DNA of 64,000 nt from NCBI GenBank assembly GCA_031263485.1, contig JAISFS010000046.1:1-64000 (forward strand), written 5' to 3'. A program made the translations under genes and the position numbers. Below are positions 26,747 to 36,055 of the stretch, piece by piece. Source of the DNA: Deltaproteobacteria bacterium. Its GTDB lineage: Bacteria > Desulfobacterota > Desulfarculia > Adiutricales > Adiutricaceae. Numbering within the stretch: the stretch's first letter is position 1; each line of letters starts with the position of its first letter. The notes under the pieces are model-generated. The model saw only the letters and a list, made by a program, of their open reading frames with translations, did no database searches and was not told the DNA's origin.

Positions 26747-29700
26747 CTAAAACTCCCGCGTCGCGCCGTTCCCGGGGCCGTCGGCGCCTCCCCGGACGCG
26801 CGGAGCGGCAATGACGGCGTGAAGGCCGCCGGACTCGGTTCCCGGCGCCTCCGCCCCGACCGAGGCGGCGTCCTTTCCCGCGTCAGGCATCCGGACGGGG
26901 CACTCCCGCGCCGACTCGGCGTTCGAGCGGGCGACGCTCATGAGTAGCTTGATGCGGTTCAGCTGGTTCACCTCGCTCGCGCCGGGGTCGTAGTCCACCG
27001 CGGCGATGTTGGCGCCTCGGTAGCGGCGCTTGAGTTCCTTGACCACCCCCTTGCCCGTCACGTGGTTGGGGAGACAGCCGAAGGGCTGGAGGCAGAGGAT
27101 GTTCCCGATGCCCTTCTCGAGCATGAGCGCCATGTCGGCCGCGAGGTACCAGCCTTCCCCCGACTGGTTGCCCAGGCTCACCAGCCGCTCGCCGGCCTCT
27201 TTCAGCTCCGAGAAACGGTTCAGGTGCCCGAAGCGCGGATGCCTGACGAGCGCATCCCGCATGGGGGCACGGTACCTCTCCATGACGCGGATGAACCAGA
27301 GCCCCAGCCATTTGCGGATGCGCCCACCTCCCATGGCATCCGCGCGGAAGACGTCGTCGTGAAAGCAGTAAAGGAAGAAGTCCGCCAGTTCCGGAAGCAC
27401 CGCCTGCCCCCCCTCGGACTCCAGGATCGCCACTGCCTGGTTGTTGGCCTCTGGATGGAAGTTTATGAGGATCTCGCCCACGACCCCCACCCGGGGCCTG
27501 TCCGGCGGCAAGAGGTTCAGCGACGCGAACGCGTCCGCCATCGAGGCAATCATGCCCGGGAAGGCCGCCTTGTCGCCCGCGCGCACCGCGCCGGCGCAGC
27601 GCCCGACCCAGCTCTCGCAGAGGCCCTCGGCATCGCCCGCCGTCCTCTCGTAAGGCCTGCTGGCCAGGACCAGCCGCTGGAGCATGTCCCCGAACAGCAA
27701 CCCGAGCACCGCGCGCCCGTAAGCGGCGCGATCCAGCTTGAGGCCCTTCTCCGTGGCCGCCCCGGACAGTCCGAGGGGCCAGACCGGCACCTGGGGCATG
27801 CCGGACTCGTTCAGGGCCCTTCGCAAGAGCGCCACGTAGTTGGAGGCGCGACAGCCTCCCCCCGTCTGGCTCATGAGCACGGCGGTGCTCGCCAGATCGT
27901 GCCGGCCGCTCTTGAGCTCGTTCAGGATCTGCCCGATCGATACCAGCGCCGGGTAGCAGGCGTCGTTGTTCACGAACTTCAGCCCCTCCTCCACCGCCCC
28001 GCGGCCAAGGTGGGGCAGGATCTCGAGCCTTAACCCCATGGGCTCCAGGGCGGGCCCGACGAAGCGCCAGTGCATGGGTGACATCTGCGGGCACAGGAGC
28101 GTGTACTCGGGGGCCTTCTTGGCGAGGAGCCTCGGAGGGCTGAAGACGTATGGCGCGGCCGCGGCGTTGCGGGCGCTCCTGCGGCCGCGGTCACGCATGG
28201 CGGCAAGGAGCGATCTCACCCTGATCCGCGCGGCGCCGAGGTTCGCGCCCTCGTCGATCTTGAGGAGCGTGTAAACCTTGCCGGCGCCCTTGATGATCTC
28301 GGAGACCTGGTCGGTCGTCACGGCGTCCAGCCCGCAGCCGAAGGAGTTGAGCTGCACCAGCTCGAGCTCCTCGTGCGCGGCGGCGACCGCGGCCGCGCGG
28401 TAGAGCCGGGAGTGCGGAATCCACTGGTCGCGCACCCTCAGTGCCAAGGACGGCGGGGCAAGGTGATCGACCGAGTCGGCGGGGAGCACGCCCAGGCCGT
28501 TGGCCGTGATCAGATCGGGGATGCCGTGGTGGATGCCCGGATCCAGGTGGTAGGGGTGCCCGGCCAGCACTATCGCCCGCCGCCCGGTACCCTTGAGGCG
28601 CGCGAGCGCCCTTTCGCCGGCCTTGCGCACGTCGGCGCGGTACAGCCGCTGCGCCTCGTAGCCGGCCTTGAGGGCCTGGCGGATCTCGGAAGTCCCGAGG
28701 CGCAGGAACCCGAGCTCGTGCTTGAGCCTGGCCGCAAGCCTCCGCGGCGACGAGCCGAGATCGAGGAATGGCGACACGAGCCTCACCCCCGAGTCGCCGA
28801 TGGCGTCCATGTTGAGCCGCACGAGCTCCGGATAGGTGCCCACCAGCGGGCAGTTGTAGCGGTCCTCAGTGCGGTAGGGCGCGGGGAGCTCCAGCGGGGT
28901 GCAGGGGAAGAACACGAAATCCGGCCGTTCGGCCAGAAGCGCCATGACGTGCCCGTGGACCATCTTGGCGGGGTAGCACACGGTCTGGCTGGGGATGGTC
29001 TCCAGCGCCGAGTTGAAGAGCTCCTTGGAGCTGGGCGGCGAGAGTTCCACCCGGATTCCCAGGGACCTGAAGAAGGCGTGCCAGAACGGATAAGTCTCGT
29101 ACATGCCCAGCGCCCGAGGGATGCCCACCCTCGCCCGGCTGTCGGAAAGGGGTCCGGGCTGACGGACGCCCATGAGGCAGTTGAGGTTCCAGCTGAAGAG
29201 GTTGGGCGGGGCCTCGGAGCCGTCCGCTCGCTCCTCCAGCGATCCCAGCGCGGGGAGCCTGGCTAGCGTTTCCGAGATGCTCCCCAGCCCGGCCCTGCTT
29301 GCCAGGGCGTCTATCCTGTCCGCGGCGTGGCTTTTGGAGGCGGCGCCCCGCTCGCAGCGGTTCCCGGAGACGAAGAGCCGCCCGTCCGAGAAGCGGTTCA
29401 CGGTCAGGAGGCACCTGTTCTCGCACTTGCGGCAACGGGTGTTGGAGCTCTTCACCGAAAAGCCCGCGAGCTCCTCCCGCCCGATTATCCCGGAAAGCCC
29501 CGCCATGCGGGGGTCGGCGCCCGGAGGTCCGCCGCCGGTCCTGCCCGCCGCGCCCCGTGCCGCGTCCCGGCCCGCGTCACCGTCCGCCAGGCGGTCCCGC
29601 CACTCCTCGGCGGCAAGGAGCGCGGCGCCGAAGGCTCCCATGAGCCCGGCTATGTCCGGCCGGACGACGTCCCGGCCTATCGAGAGCTCGAAGGAACGGA

Positions 29701-31348
29701 GCACCGCGTCGTTGAAGAAGGTGCCGCCCTGGACCACAATCCTCTCGCCCAGCTCCTCGGCCCTCGCGATGCGGATGACCTTGTAGAGCGCGTTGCGGAC
29801 GACCGAATAGGAGAGGCCCGCGGAGATGTCGCCCACGGGCGCGCCTTCCTTCTGCGCCTGCTTCACCTTGGAGTTCATGAAGACGGTGCAGCGGCTCCCC
29901 AGATCCGCCGGTTTGGAAGCCAGGAGCGCCGCCTGGGCGAACCCCGCCGCGTCCAGGCTCAGGGTCGAGGCGAAGGTTTCCAGGAACGACCCGCAGCCCG
30001 ACGAGCAGGCCTCGTTCAGCATGAGCCGCTCGATGATGCCGTTGCGGACGGAGAGGCACTTGATGTCCTGTCCGCCGATGTCGACGATGAACGAGACGTC
30101 CGGCACGAAGCGGGCCGCGGCCTTGTAATGGGCTACCGTCTCCACCTCGCCCAGATCGAATCCCAGCGCTGCCTGGATCAGCGCTTCCCCGTAGCCGGTC
30201 ACCCCCGAGCGGGCAACCCTGACGTCCGCCGGCGCGGCCGCGTAGAAGCCGGAGAGCGCCCCCATTGCGGATTTCAGCGGGTTCCCGTGGTTATGGCCGT
30301 AAAACGAGTGAAGGAGCCTCGCCTCGGAGTCCAGGGCCACCAGCTTGGTGGTGGTGCTCCCGGCGTCCAGGCCCAGGAACACCAGCCCGTCCTCGGGCCA
30401 GCCGGCGCGCGGGAGCCTGGCCCGTGAGTGGCGTTCCTGAAAGTCCTTGAGATCGTCCAGGCTGGTGAAGAGCGGCGGGAGCGGGCTTATCTCGGGGGGG
30501 AGGGACCGGGATTTCAGGTCCCGCGCCCGGCAGGCCAGATCGCTCAGCCTGTATGTCTCGCCGCCTGCGGAGACCAGCGCCGCGCCCATGGCCACGAAGA
30601 GCTGGGCGCAGGGGGGGCAGACGGCCTCCCCGGGCAACAGCTTCAAGGTCTCCACGAACCTCCGGCGGAGCTCGCTCAGGAAGAACAGCGGCCCCCCCAG
30701 GAAGGCCACCCGCCCGGAGATGCGCCGGCCGCAGGCCAGGCCCCCTACGGTCTGGTCAACCACCGACTGGAAGATGGACGCCGCTATGTCTTCCCTGGCC
30801 GCCCCCTCGTTCAGAAGCGGAAGGATGTCGGCCTTTGCGAAGACCCCGCAACGCGCGGCGATGGGGTGGATTGTCCTGTGGGACTTCGCGAGCTCGTTCA
30901 GGCCGGCAGGGTCCGTGGACAGGAAAGTGGCCATCTGGTCGATGAAGGCCCCGGTGCCGCCTGCGCAGGTCTCGTTCATCCGCTGGTCGATACCCGCGTC
31001 GAAGAAGGTGAGCTTCGCGTCCTCGCCGCCCAGCTCGACCGCCACGTTGGTGCGCGGCAGAAAACGTCTGATGGCCTCGGCCCCCGCGACCACCTCCTGC
31101 ACGAAGCCAAGGCCCAGCAGCTCAGCGGTGCGGATGCCTCCCGAGCCCGCCACCGCCAGCGTGGCCTCGCGCTCCGGGAAACGTTCCGCCGCGCTGATGA
31201 CCGCGTCCGCTACCGTCTTCCGCACGTCGGAGAAATGCCGCTCGTAGCTCTGGAAAAGAAGCCCGTCGGCGCCGTCCAGGACGGCTATCTTGACGGTGGT
31301 GGAGCCGATGTCCAGCCCCACCCTCAATATGTCAGCAGTCTGGGTCAT
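26747..31348 (-). CDS. Double-headed acyl-CoA dehydratase activase (HgdC/BcrA-BadF family)
   Basis: 1533 residues. Two ASKHA ATPase heads: head 1 has VGLDIGSTTVKIAVLDG at 10-26, ELGGEDAKLTFFD, and iron-sulfur cysteines in NETCAGGTGAFIDQ and AARCGVFAKADI; head 2 has LGLDAGSTTTKLVALDS near 327, IVDIGGQDIKCLSV, NEACSSGCGSFLETF and GSRCTVFMNSK. A cysteine cluster follows (NTRCRKCENRCLLTV, GNRCERG), then a DUF2229-like region (VGIPRALGMYETYPFWHAFF, CYPAKMVHGHV) and a dehydratase-like C-terminal part (MSQTGGGCRASNYVALLRRA, LQPFGCLPNHVTGKGV). Such large proteins occur in strict anaerobes; the head domains are related to ATP-driven one-electron activators of 2-hydroxyacyl-CoA dehydratases. No dehydratase subunits lie nearby, so the substrate is unknown. 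ATG at 31348. Confidence 0.88.
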   Translation of the reverse strand: MTQTADILRVGLDIGSTTVKIAVLDGADGLLFQSYERHFSDVRKTVADAVISAAERFPEREATLAVAGSGGIRTAELLGLGFVQEVVAGAEAIRRFLPRTNVAVELGGEDAKLTFFDAGIDQRMNETCAGGTGAFIDQMATFLSTDPAGLNELAKSHRTIHPIAARCGVFAKADILPLLNEGAAREDIAASIFQSVVDQTVGGLACGRRISGRVAFLGGPLFFLSELRRRFVETLKLLPGEAVCPPCAQLFVAMGAALVSAGGETYRLSDLACRARDLKSRSLPPEISPLPPLFTSLDDLKDFQERHSRARLPRAGWPEDGLVFLGLDAGSTTTKLVALDSEARLLHSFYGHNHGNPLKSAMGALSGFYAAAPADVRVARSGVTGYGEALIQAALGFDLGEVETVAHYKAAARFVPDVSFIVDIGGQDIKCLSVRNGIIERLMLNEACSSGCGSFLETFASTLSLDAAGFAQAALLASKPADLGSRCTVFMNSKVKQAQKEGAPVGDISAGLSYSVVRNALYKVIRIARAEELGERIVVQGGTFFNDAVLRSFELSIGRDVVRPDIAGLMGAFGAALLAAEEWRDRLADGDAGRDAARGAAGRTGGGPPGADPRMAGLSGIIGREELAGFSVKSSNTRCRKCENRCLLTVNRFSDGRLFVSGNRCERGAASKSHAADRIDALASRAGLGSISETLARLPALGSLEERADGSEAPPNLFSWNLNCLMGVRQPGPLSDSRARVGIPRALGMYETYPFWHAFFRSLGIRVELSPPSSKELFNSALETIPSQTVCYPAKMVHGHVMALLAERPDFVFFPCTPLELPAPYRTEDRYNCPLVGTYPELVRLNMDAIGDSGVRLVSPFLDLGSSPRRLAARLKHELGFLRLGTSEIRQALKAGYEAQRLYRADVRKAGERALARLKGTGRRAIVLAGHPYHLDPGIHHGIPDLITANGLGVLPADSVDHLAPPSLALRVRDQWIPHSRLYRAAAVAAAHEELELVQLNSFGCGLDAVTTDQVSEIIKGAGKVYTLLKIDEGANLGAARIRVRSLLAAMRDRGRRSARNAAAAPYVFSPPRLLAKKAPEYTLLCPQMSPMHWRFVGPALEPMGLRLEILPHLGRGAVEEGLKFVNNDACYPALVSIGQILNELKSGRHDLASTAVLMSQTGGGCRASNYVALLRRALNESGMPQVPVWPLGLSGAATEKGLKLDRAAYGRAVLGLLFGDMLQRLVLASRPYERTAGDAEGLCESWVGRCAGAVRAGDKAAFPGMIASMADAFASLNLLPPDRPRVGVVGEILINFHPEANNQAVAILESEGGQAVLPELADFFLYCFHDDVFRADAMGGGRIRKWLGLWFIRVMERYRAPMRDALVRHPRFGHLNRFSELKEAGERLVSLGNQSGEGWYLAADMALMLEKGIGNILCLQPFGCLPNHVTGKGVVKELKRRYRGANIAAVDYDPGASEVNQLNRIKLLMSVARSNAESARECPVRMPDAGKDAASVGAEAPGTESGGLHAVIAAPRVRGGADGPGNGATREF

Positions 31349-33973
31349 GATCGGCAGAAAAGCTCCTGAGGGCGCCGTACAGGGCGCGGGGGACCGGCCG
31401 ACGGCAGGGTCCCCCTCCCGGCAACGGGGCGACCGCCGTCAAGCCCATGCCGACGCCGGCCCCGGGCACTCACGGTCGTCGAGCCGGAAGCGCCGGCAAA
31501 AAGCGCCGGACCGGCCAGGACCAGCCTTAAGGGGCGGGCCGACGCCGCCAAAGACGGCGCCCGAAGGGAAGGCGAAGCCCCGCCTGGAAGCCCCGCAGGC
31601 CGTGATCCCTGCCCCGAAGGACATAATGGGGCCGATTCGGAACACTGCGGCCCGGAGGCCGCGTCCGGAACGGCGACGGCTGCCGCGGCGGTTCCCGCCG
31701 AGGCCGGCGGCACCCGCCGGGACCGGGCGGGCGAGCGGGCATGGCCCGCCGCAAGCCTCACGCATAGCCTTAAGGCAAGGCGGCGGTATCGTGGAGCCGC
31801 TACGCGTGAAGTTTCGATTATACCACATGCCGACCGTCATGTTCGCCGGAAGGGACGGAGCGGCGGAGCGTGATCATGGTCGCGCGGATCCGTGAAACGC
31901 CGACGCCAGTGGGCATCAGCGAAAGCGTCCGCCGAAAACGGTTCGTTCCGCGGAGCCGGCTCGGATTCGTCCCCAGTCGCATCTGCCCGCTTGACCTGAC
32001 GGACGCCTCCTGCCTGCGCACGATGGCCGGAGCCCCCCGGACAATACTGACCGCTCGTTCACGATCGATATTCCTTCCGCATGGGGGCATAGCCGGGCTG
32101 AACCCCGGAAACCGCCTGGGGGTTCACATGCCTCATTCATCCATGCGGGTCGGGAAGATAAGCTCCAACCAGTCGAACGCCTGATCAATGCCCGAAAAAT
32201 TCGACGCAATCCGCCGCCGTTGTCGGGTGTTCGCGGCCTCTCAATCCCCTTCGCGGCTCCTTGCGATGAAGAACTCGGCAGGACTTGGCGTGACGTTCAT
32301 CTCGCCGGAACCAGCCAGACGGTCAGTTATCGAGGACGTCCTGTCCAGATGAGTCCAAACCGCTGAAGCCGGTTTTAAACCCTTCTAAATCCGAGATGGT
32401 TCATTTGGCGATTGTAACCTTAAGAAGCGGTGTAGTCGACAGGACGGCCACCATGAGCGGCTTCATGCCATAAACCGGATTATTTTCCTCACCAATGCCG
32501 TGGGACTCCGGCAATAGCTGGATCTTCGGTCGATCCGGCATATGTTGTGGAAAAGAGTGAACTTGCGCCCATCCGGAAACAGGGAGCCGTCCCCCGGATT
32601 TCCGCTCTAGCGTCTTTGCCGTGTCCCCGATCTTCGCGAATAGCCTGGACACCGACCCGGAATAATTTCAACGCATCCTGTCGGACAGACCTGATCGTAT
32701 TGTGTGTTCGTATAAGCCTAAATCCGGATAATCCTGCACCATAAACATCGCCGGAGGATAGACAATCGGTGATTCCGTTAAATTCCAGACAATTCGGGGA
32801 TAATAGTCACCTTACACTCTGACTTATGATGAAAAAATTCGTCATCATCCTATGAGAGAATGACTTAGGCATGGAATTAATGCAGGATTGATCAAAAATC
32901 CATGAAGAACAGCTCGAAACATTAATATTCAAATTGATCCACAAGGTTCGTTACAGTTTTCTTTGCCAACATTCATCGCATGGATCACAAACCCAAGACG
33001 TTGTCCATTTTGATGTCTTTGGATATATTTGAAGACGTGAAATGTTTGATTATGATTCTCCAAGATACATCATTACGAAATACCGATGCCATACGCCAAG
33101 ATGATTCACAGGTCCCGTCTTCAAATGCCTCAGATCCATCGTTGCCTATGATTTATCTATTGGTGCAATGTTGAAAAAGTTCCATTCTGTAGATGGCAAC
33201 CGCCGGGATGGCAGACAATGGATTCCAGGTTTCAATTCGATTCTGATCAGGATTATCCGTCATGAATTCACATTTATTATTCGTCATGAATTCACATTTA
33301 AATGCTTCAGACACAAATCTTGAACGTCACTCATTAGAGGATTCGACAGTCCATTCGAGGTTAAACGTTGCACGATATGGGACATGAAAGACGGAACCGT
33401 AATAAGTCGGAACGGGAATCCGGGGCAGGCAACGCCCGATGATCACTTGCCTCAGGGAGGCTGATGGCAAGACGTACCTGTTATAGGGACATGACAGCCC
33501 ATCTGTACTGATTGGAGCTCCGCCGCCCCGCCCGATTCTTCATCATGAATCCCTCGCCGGCTTATTACGGTGGCGTCATGAATATTTCTCTGACCGACTT
33601 CGATATACTGGAGGTCTGTGAAAAAGGCCCTTCCGAGCCTGAATAGAATGGCAAAAGCGCACGTCTATCAATCAGGCCGAACTTCATGCCGGATTTGACG
33701 AAATACCGTCTCTGCGCCGATACGGATGCGTCAGGGGGATCCCTTGAATGAAAAGGCGCATTGTCTCCGTGAAGTCCTCTTCAAACTTTTTACACATGCC
33801 TCATACTTGACATCAATGACATGGATACTGAACGGCGTAACATCAAAACCGTTACGCGGAAGATAACGGGTCCCTATAGAACCCCATGGTCAAAACGTCG
33901 TCGGTCCCGATCTCACGCAACAGCGATCCCGTATCGGCCTGGCTGACGTGAGCCAGGAATCCGTCGCTTTCAA
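31349..33973. other. Gene desert between the TonB receptor and the activase
   Basis: About 2.6 kb. To about 32,300 it is GC-rich and has only shadow frames. From 32,400 it is clearly AT-richer with many stops in all frames and no recognisable gene. A 19-base direct repeat (CGTCATGAATTCACATTTA) occurs at 33258 and 33282. Just after the receptor's stop, about 33,850-33,970 on the minus strand, a 40-codon frame reads like protein (LAHVSQADTGSLLREIG) but I cannot identify it. Confidence 0.45.
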
Positions 33974-36055
33974 TCAAAACAGGTATGCGGCAGAGAGGAC
34001 AAAATGCCGTGCAGGATAGTTGTAGTAACTGGGTTCGTATTCCTCGTCAAACAGGTTCTTGACCGCCAGGACGACCTTGAGCCTCCGGTCTTCGCCATAA
34101 TCGAAACCTAGATTGAAATCCATCGTTTTCCCGCTCCTGTATTTGTTCATTAAGACCCCATTGGAGATAAATGAGCGTTTGGCGGCCGCCCTGAACGTGG
34201 CGTCCGCAAACACCCTCAGATCGTCACTTGCGTCGGAATCCCATTTTAGCCCTACCGAACCCCAGGACCTTGGTGTGGCGTTCCCTTTTGAGGTGGTGCC
34301 GCTCTCGTGGTCTTTCAGCTTCCCGTCAAGATAGGTATAGCCGCCATACGCAGTAAAGCCGGTATCGAATATTCGCCATGAAGCTCCAAGCTCGAAGCCG
34401 ACCGTAGTGTATTCAGCGGCGTTCTTCATTCGCCAGTAAAAATGATTGTCCACTATGCCAAGATACTTCGACGCGATAAAATCCTTGACTTTGCTGTAAA
34501 ACACCGCCGCGTCTATGAACAGGTTATTGTCGCTGTAACGCACCCCGAATTCGTAGCTCTGGGACTTTTCCGGCTTCAAGTCCGGAAATGGCATGAGGTA
34601 CCCGCCCGTGCCTGTCAATTTCGAAGCGAGATCCGGAGCCCTGAATCCTTGCGAGTACTGCAGTCGCAACGACAAAACTTCCCAAGGCATGTAAACCAGA
34701 CCTGCATTTCCGACAACATTCTCGAATGAATATGACTTGTTTGCCGATTCGGGAAACGCGTCCAGCCTGCCCTGGTGCGAATTGATCCTGGTATATCTGA
34801 TTCCGGTGGTCAGCGTGAGGGGGTCAGCTATATGCCATACGTCCTGGATGAAGGCCGCAAACGTCGCCTGTTTCGATTCGAAGAAACCGTACTCCCTGTT
34901 GGCCGCTTCTGACTCGTTTAAGAGCTGGTCGTGGACGAAATCTAAACCGATGTTGATTTCGTGGTCGCCTAAAGACAGATCACCCTGCAGGTATGCCCCG
35001 AAAGTCTTTGTCTTATCAACCAGCAATGAACTCAAAAGATTCGTCGCCGGATATTGGACGCCCAGTTGTTTCGTATTGCGCCGTTGATGATAGAGTCGGA
35101 AAGTCAATCGATCCAAATGCTCTATTAAATCTCGGAGGACCAGTTTTCCAACGATGGTGTCGCGCCTGTTTTCGGGGAACATCGACAATTCAGTCAGATC
35201 CGGATCGCCGTACGGAAGGTATTTCGCTATATACAAGGGATCGCCATACCATCTTGAGTTTGCCTCGTTGACATCAGAATCGTAATGATTGAATGTTATA
35301 TCCAATTCGCCATTTTCGGAAATATATCCAAAATTTCCGAAAACACTTTCTGTAGAAAAATCTGAGTGATCCAGCCTGCCCACCTTGGCAGCGCGCCGAT
35401 CCCCCGCTTTCTGGAAAGAACCGGATACCCGATAGCGATATGATTCCGTATCCCCGTAAATGGCGAGGTGCGGCGTGTAACCGTCGTTGGAATTGTCATA
35501 AACCAAATCGGCCCTCCCTCCGAAAGGGCGCCCATCGCCGCCCTTTTTAGTGATGACGTTGACCACGCCTCCGATTGCCTCGGAACCGTAGAGCGACGAT
35601 GCCGGCCCCTTGATGATTTCGATCCGTTCGATATCGGACGGATCTATGGTCAGGAGGCCTTTGTTCTGATCGTCCTTGAAGACCGAATTCTGGTTGATCC
35701 CGTCTATGAGATACAAAACCCTCATCGGGATCTGTCCCCTCAGGATCAGCATACCGTTGTTCCCTGGCCCGGCCCTGTTGACCGCATAACTTACTCCCGG
35801 AACATCCCTCATTTTTTCAGCTGTATTCGAGCCCGGATAGCGTTCTTCGATTTCCTGCTCGGTGACCACGCTGACGGACATGGGCACCTGCATCAGATCG
35901 CGCTCGGAACGCGTTGCGGTGACCATGATCGGCTCTACGGCCATCGGAGTCTCAGGGGGCGACAGCTGGGCCGAAGATGAGGCGGGAAAAATCAAAACCG
36001 TCAAAACTGTCAATGAAATCACGGTTAGAAACTCTTTTTTGACTATAGTCTTCAT
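33974..36055 (-). CDS. TonB-dependent outer-membrane receptor
   Basis: 693 residues from ATG 36055, chosen for GGGAG at 8 bases; ORF start 36070 is an alternative. Signal peptide: KKEF then a hydrophobic run (LTVISLTVLTVLIFPA) ending SSSAQ. The TonB-box-like EPIMVTATRSERD precedes a plug (about 45-155: VPGVSYAVNRAGPGNNGMLI, VLYLIDGINQNSV, DIERIEIIKGPASSLYGSEA, GGVVNVITKKG). A 22-strand-type barrel follows, with GFRAPDLASKLTGTGGYLMP, LKPEKSQSYEFGVRYSD and final NLFDEEYEPSYYNYPARHFV...F-type ending. Ligand unknown (siderophore, cobalamin or haem are options). No ABC transporter, TonB or regulator is next to it, and base composition is AT-richer than its neighbours, suggesting acquisition. Confidence 0.93.
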   Translation of the reverse strand: MKTIVKKEFLTVISLTVLTVLIFPASSSAQLSPPETPMAVEPIMVTATRSERDLMQVPMSVSVVTEQEIEERYPGSNTAEKMRDVPGVSYAVNRAGPGNNGMLILRGQIPMRVLYLIDGINQNSVFKDDQNKGLLTIDPSDIERIEIIKGPASSLYGSEAIGGVVNVITKKGGDGRPFGGRADLVYDNSNDGYTPHLAIYGDTESYRYRVSGSFQKAGDRRAAKVGRLDHSDFSTESVFGNFGYISENGELDITFNHYDSDVNEANSRWYGDPLYIAKYLPYGDPDLTELSMFPENRRDTIVGKLVLRDLIEHLDRLTFRLYHQRRNTKQLGVQYPATNLLSSLLVDKTKTFGAYLQGDLSLGDHEINIGLDFVHDQLLNESEAANREYGFFESKQATFAAFIQDVWHIADPLTLTTGIRYTRINSHQGRLDAFPESANKSYSFENVVGNAGLVYMPWEVLSLRLQYSQGFRAPDLASKLTGTGGYLMPFPDLKPEKSQSYEFGVRYSDNNLFIDAAVFYSKVKDFIASKYLGIVDNHFYWRMKNAAEYTTVGFELGASWRIFDTGFTAYGGYTYLDGKLKDHESGTTSKGNATPRSWGSVGLKWDSDASDDLRVFADATFRAAAKRSFISNGVLMNKYRSGKTMDFNLGFDYGEDRRLKVVLAVKNLFDEEYEPSYYNYPARHFVLSAAYLF

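Noticed and set aside
33850..33973. Protein-like 40-codon fragment after the TonB receptor
   Set aside because: Too short and unidentified; may be chance or a relic, so noted only in the region entry.
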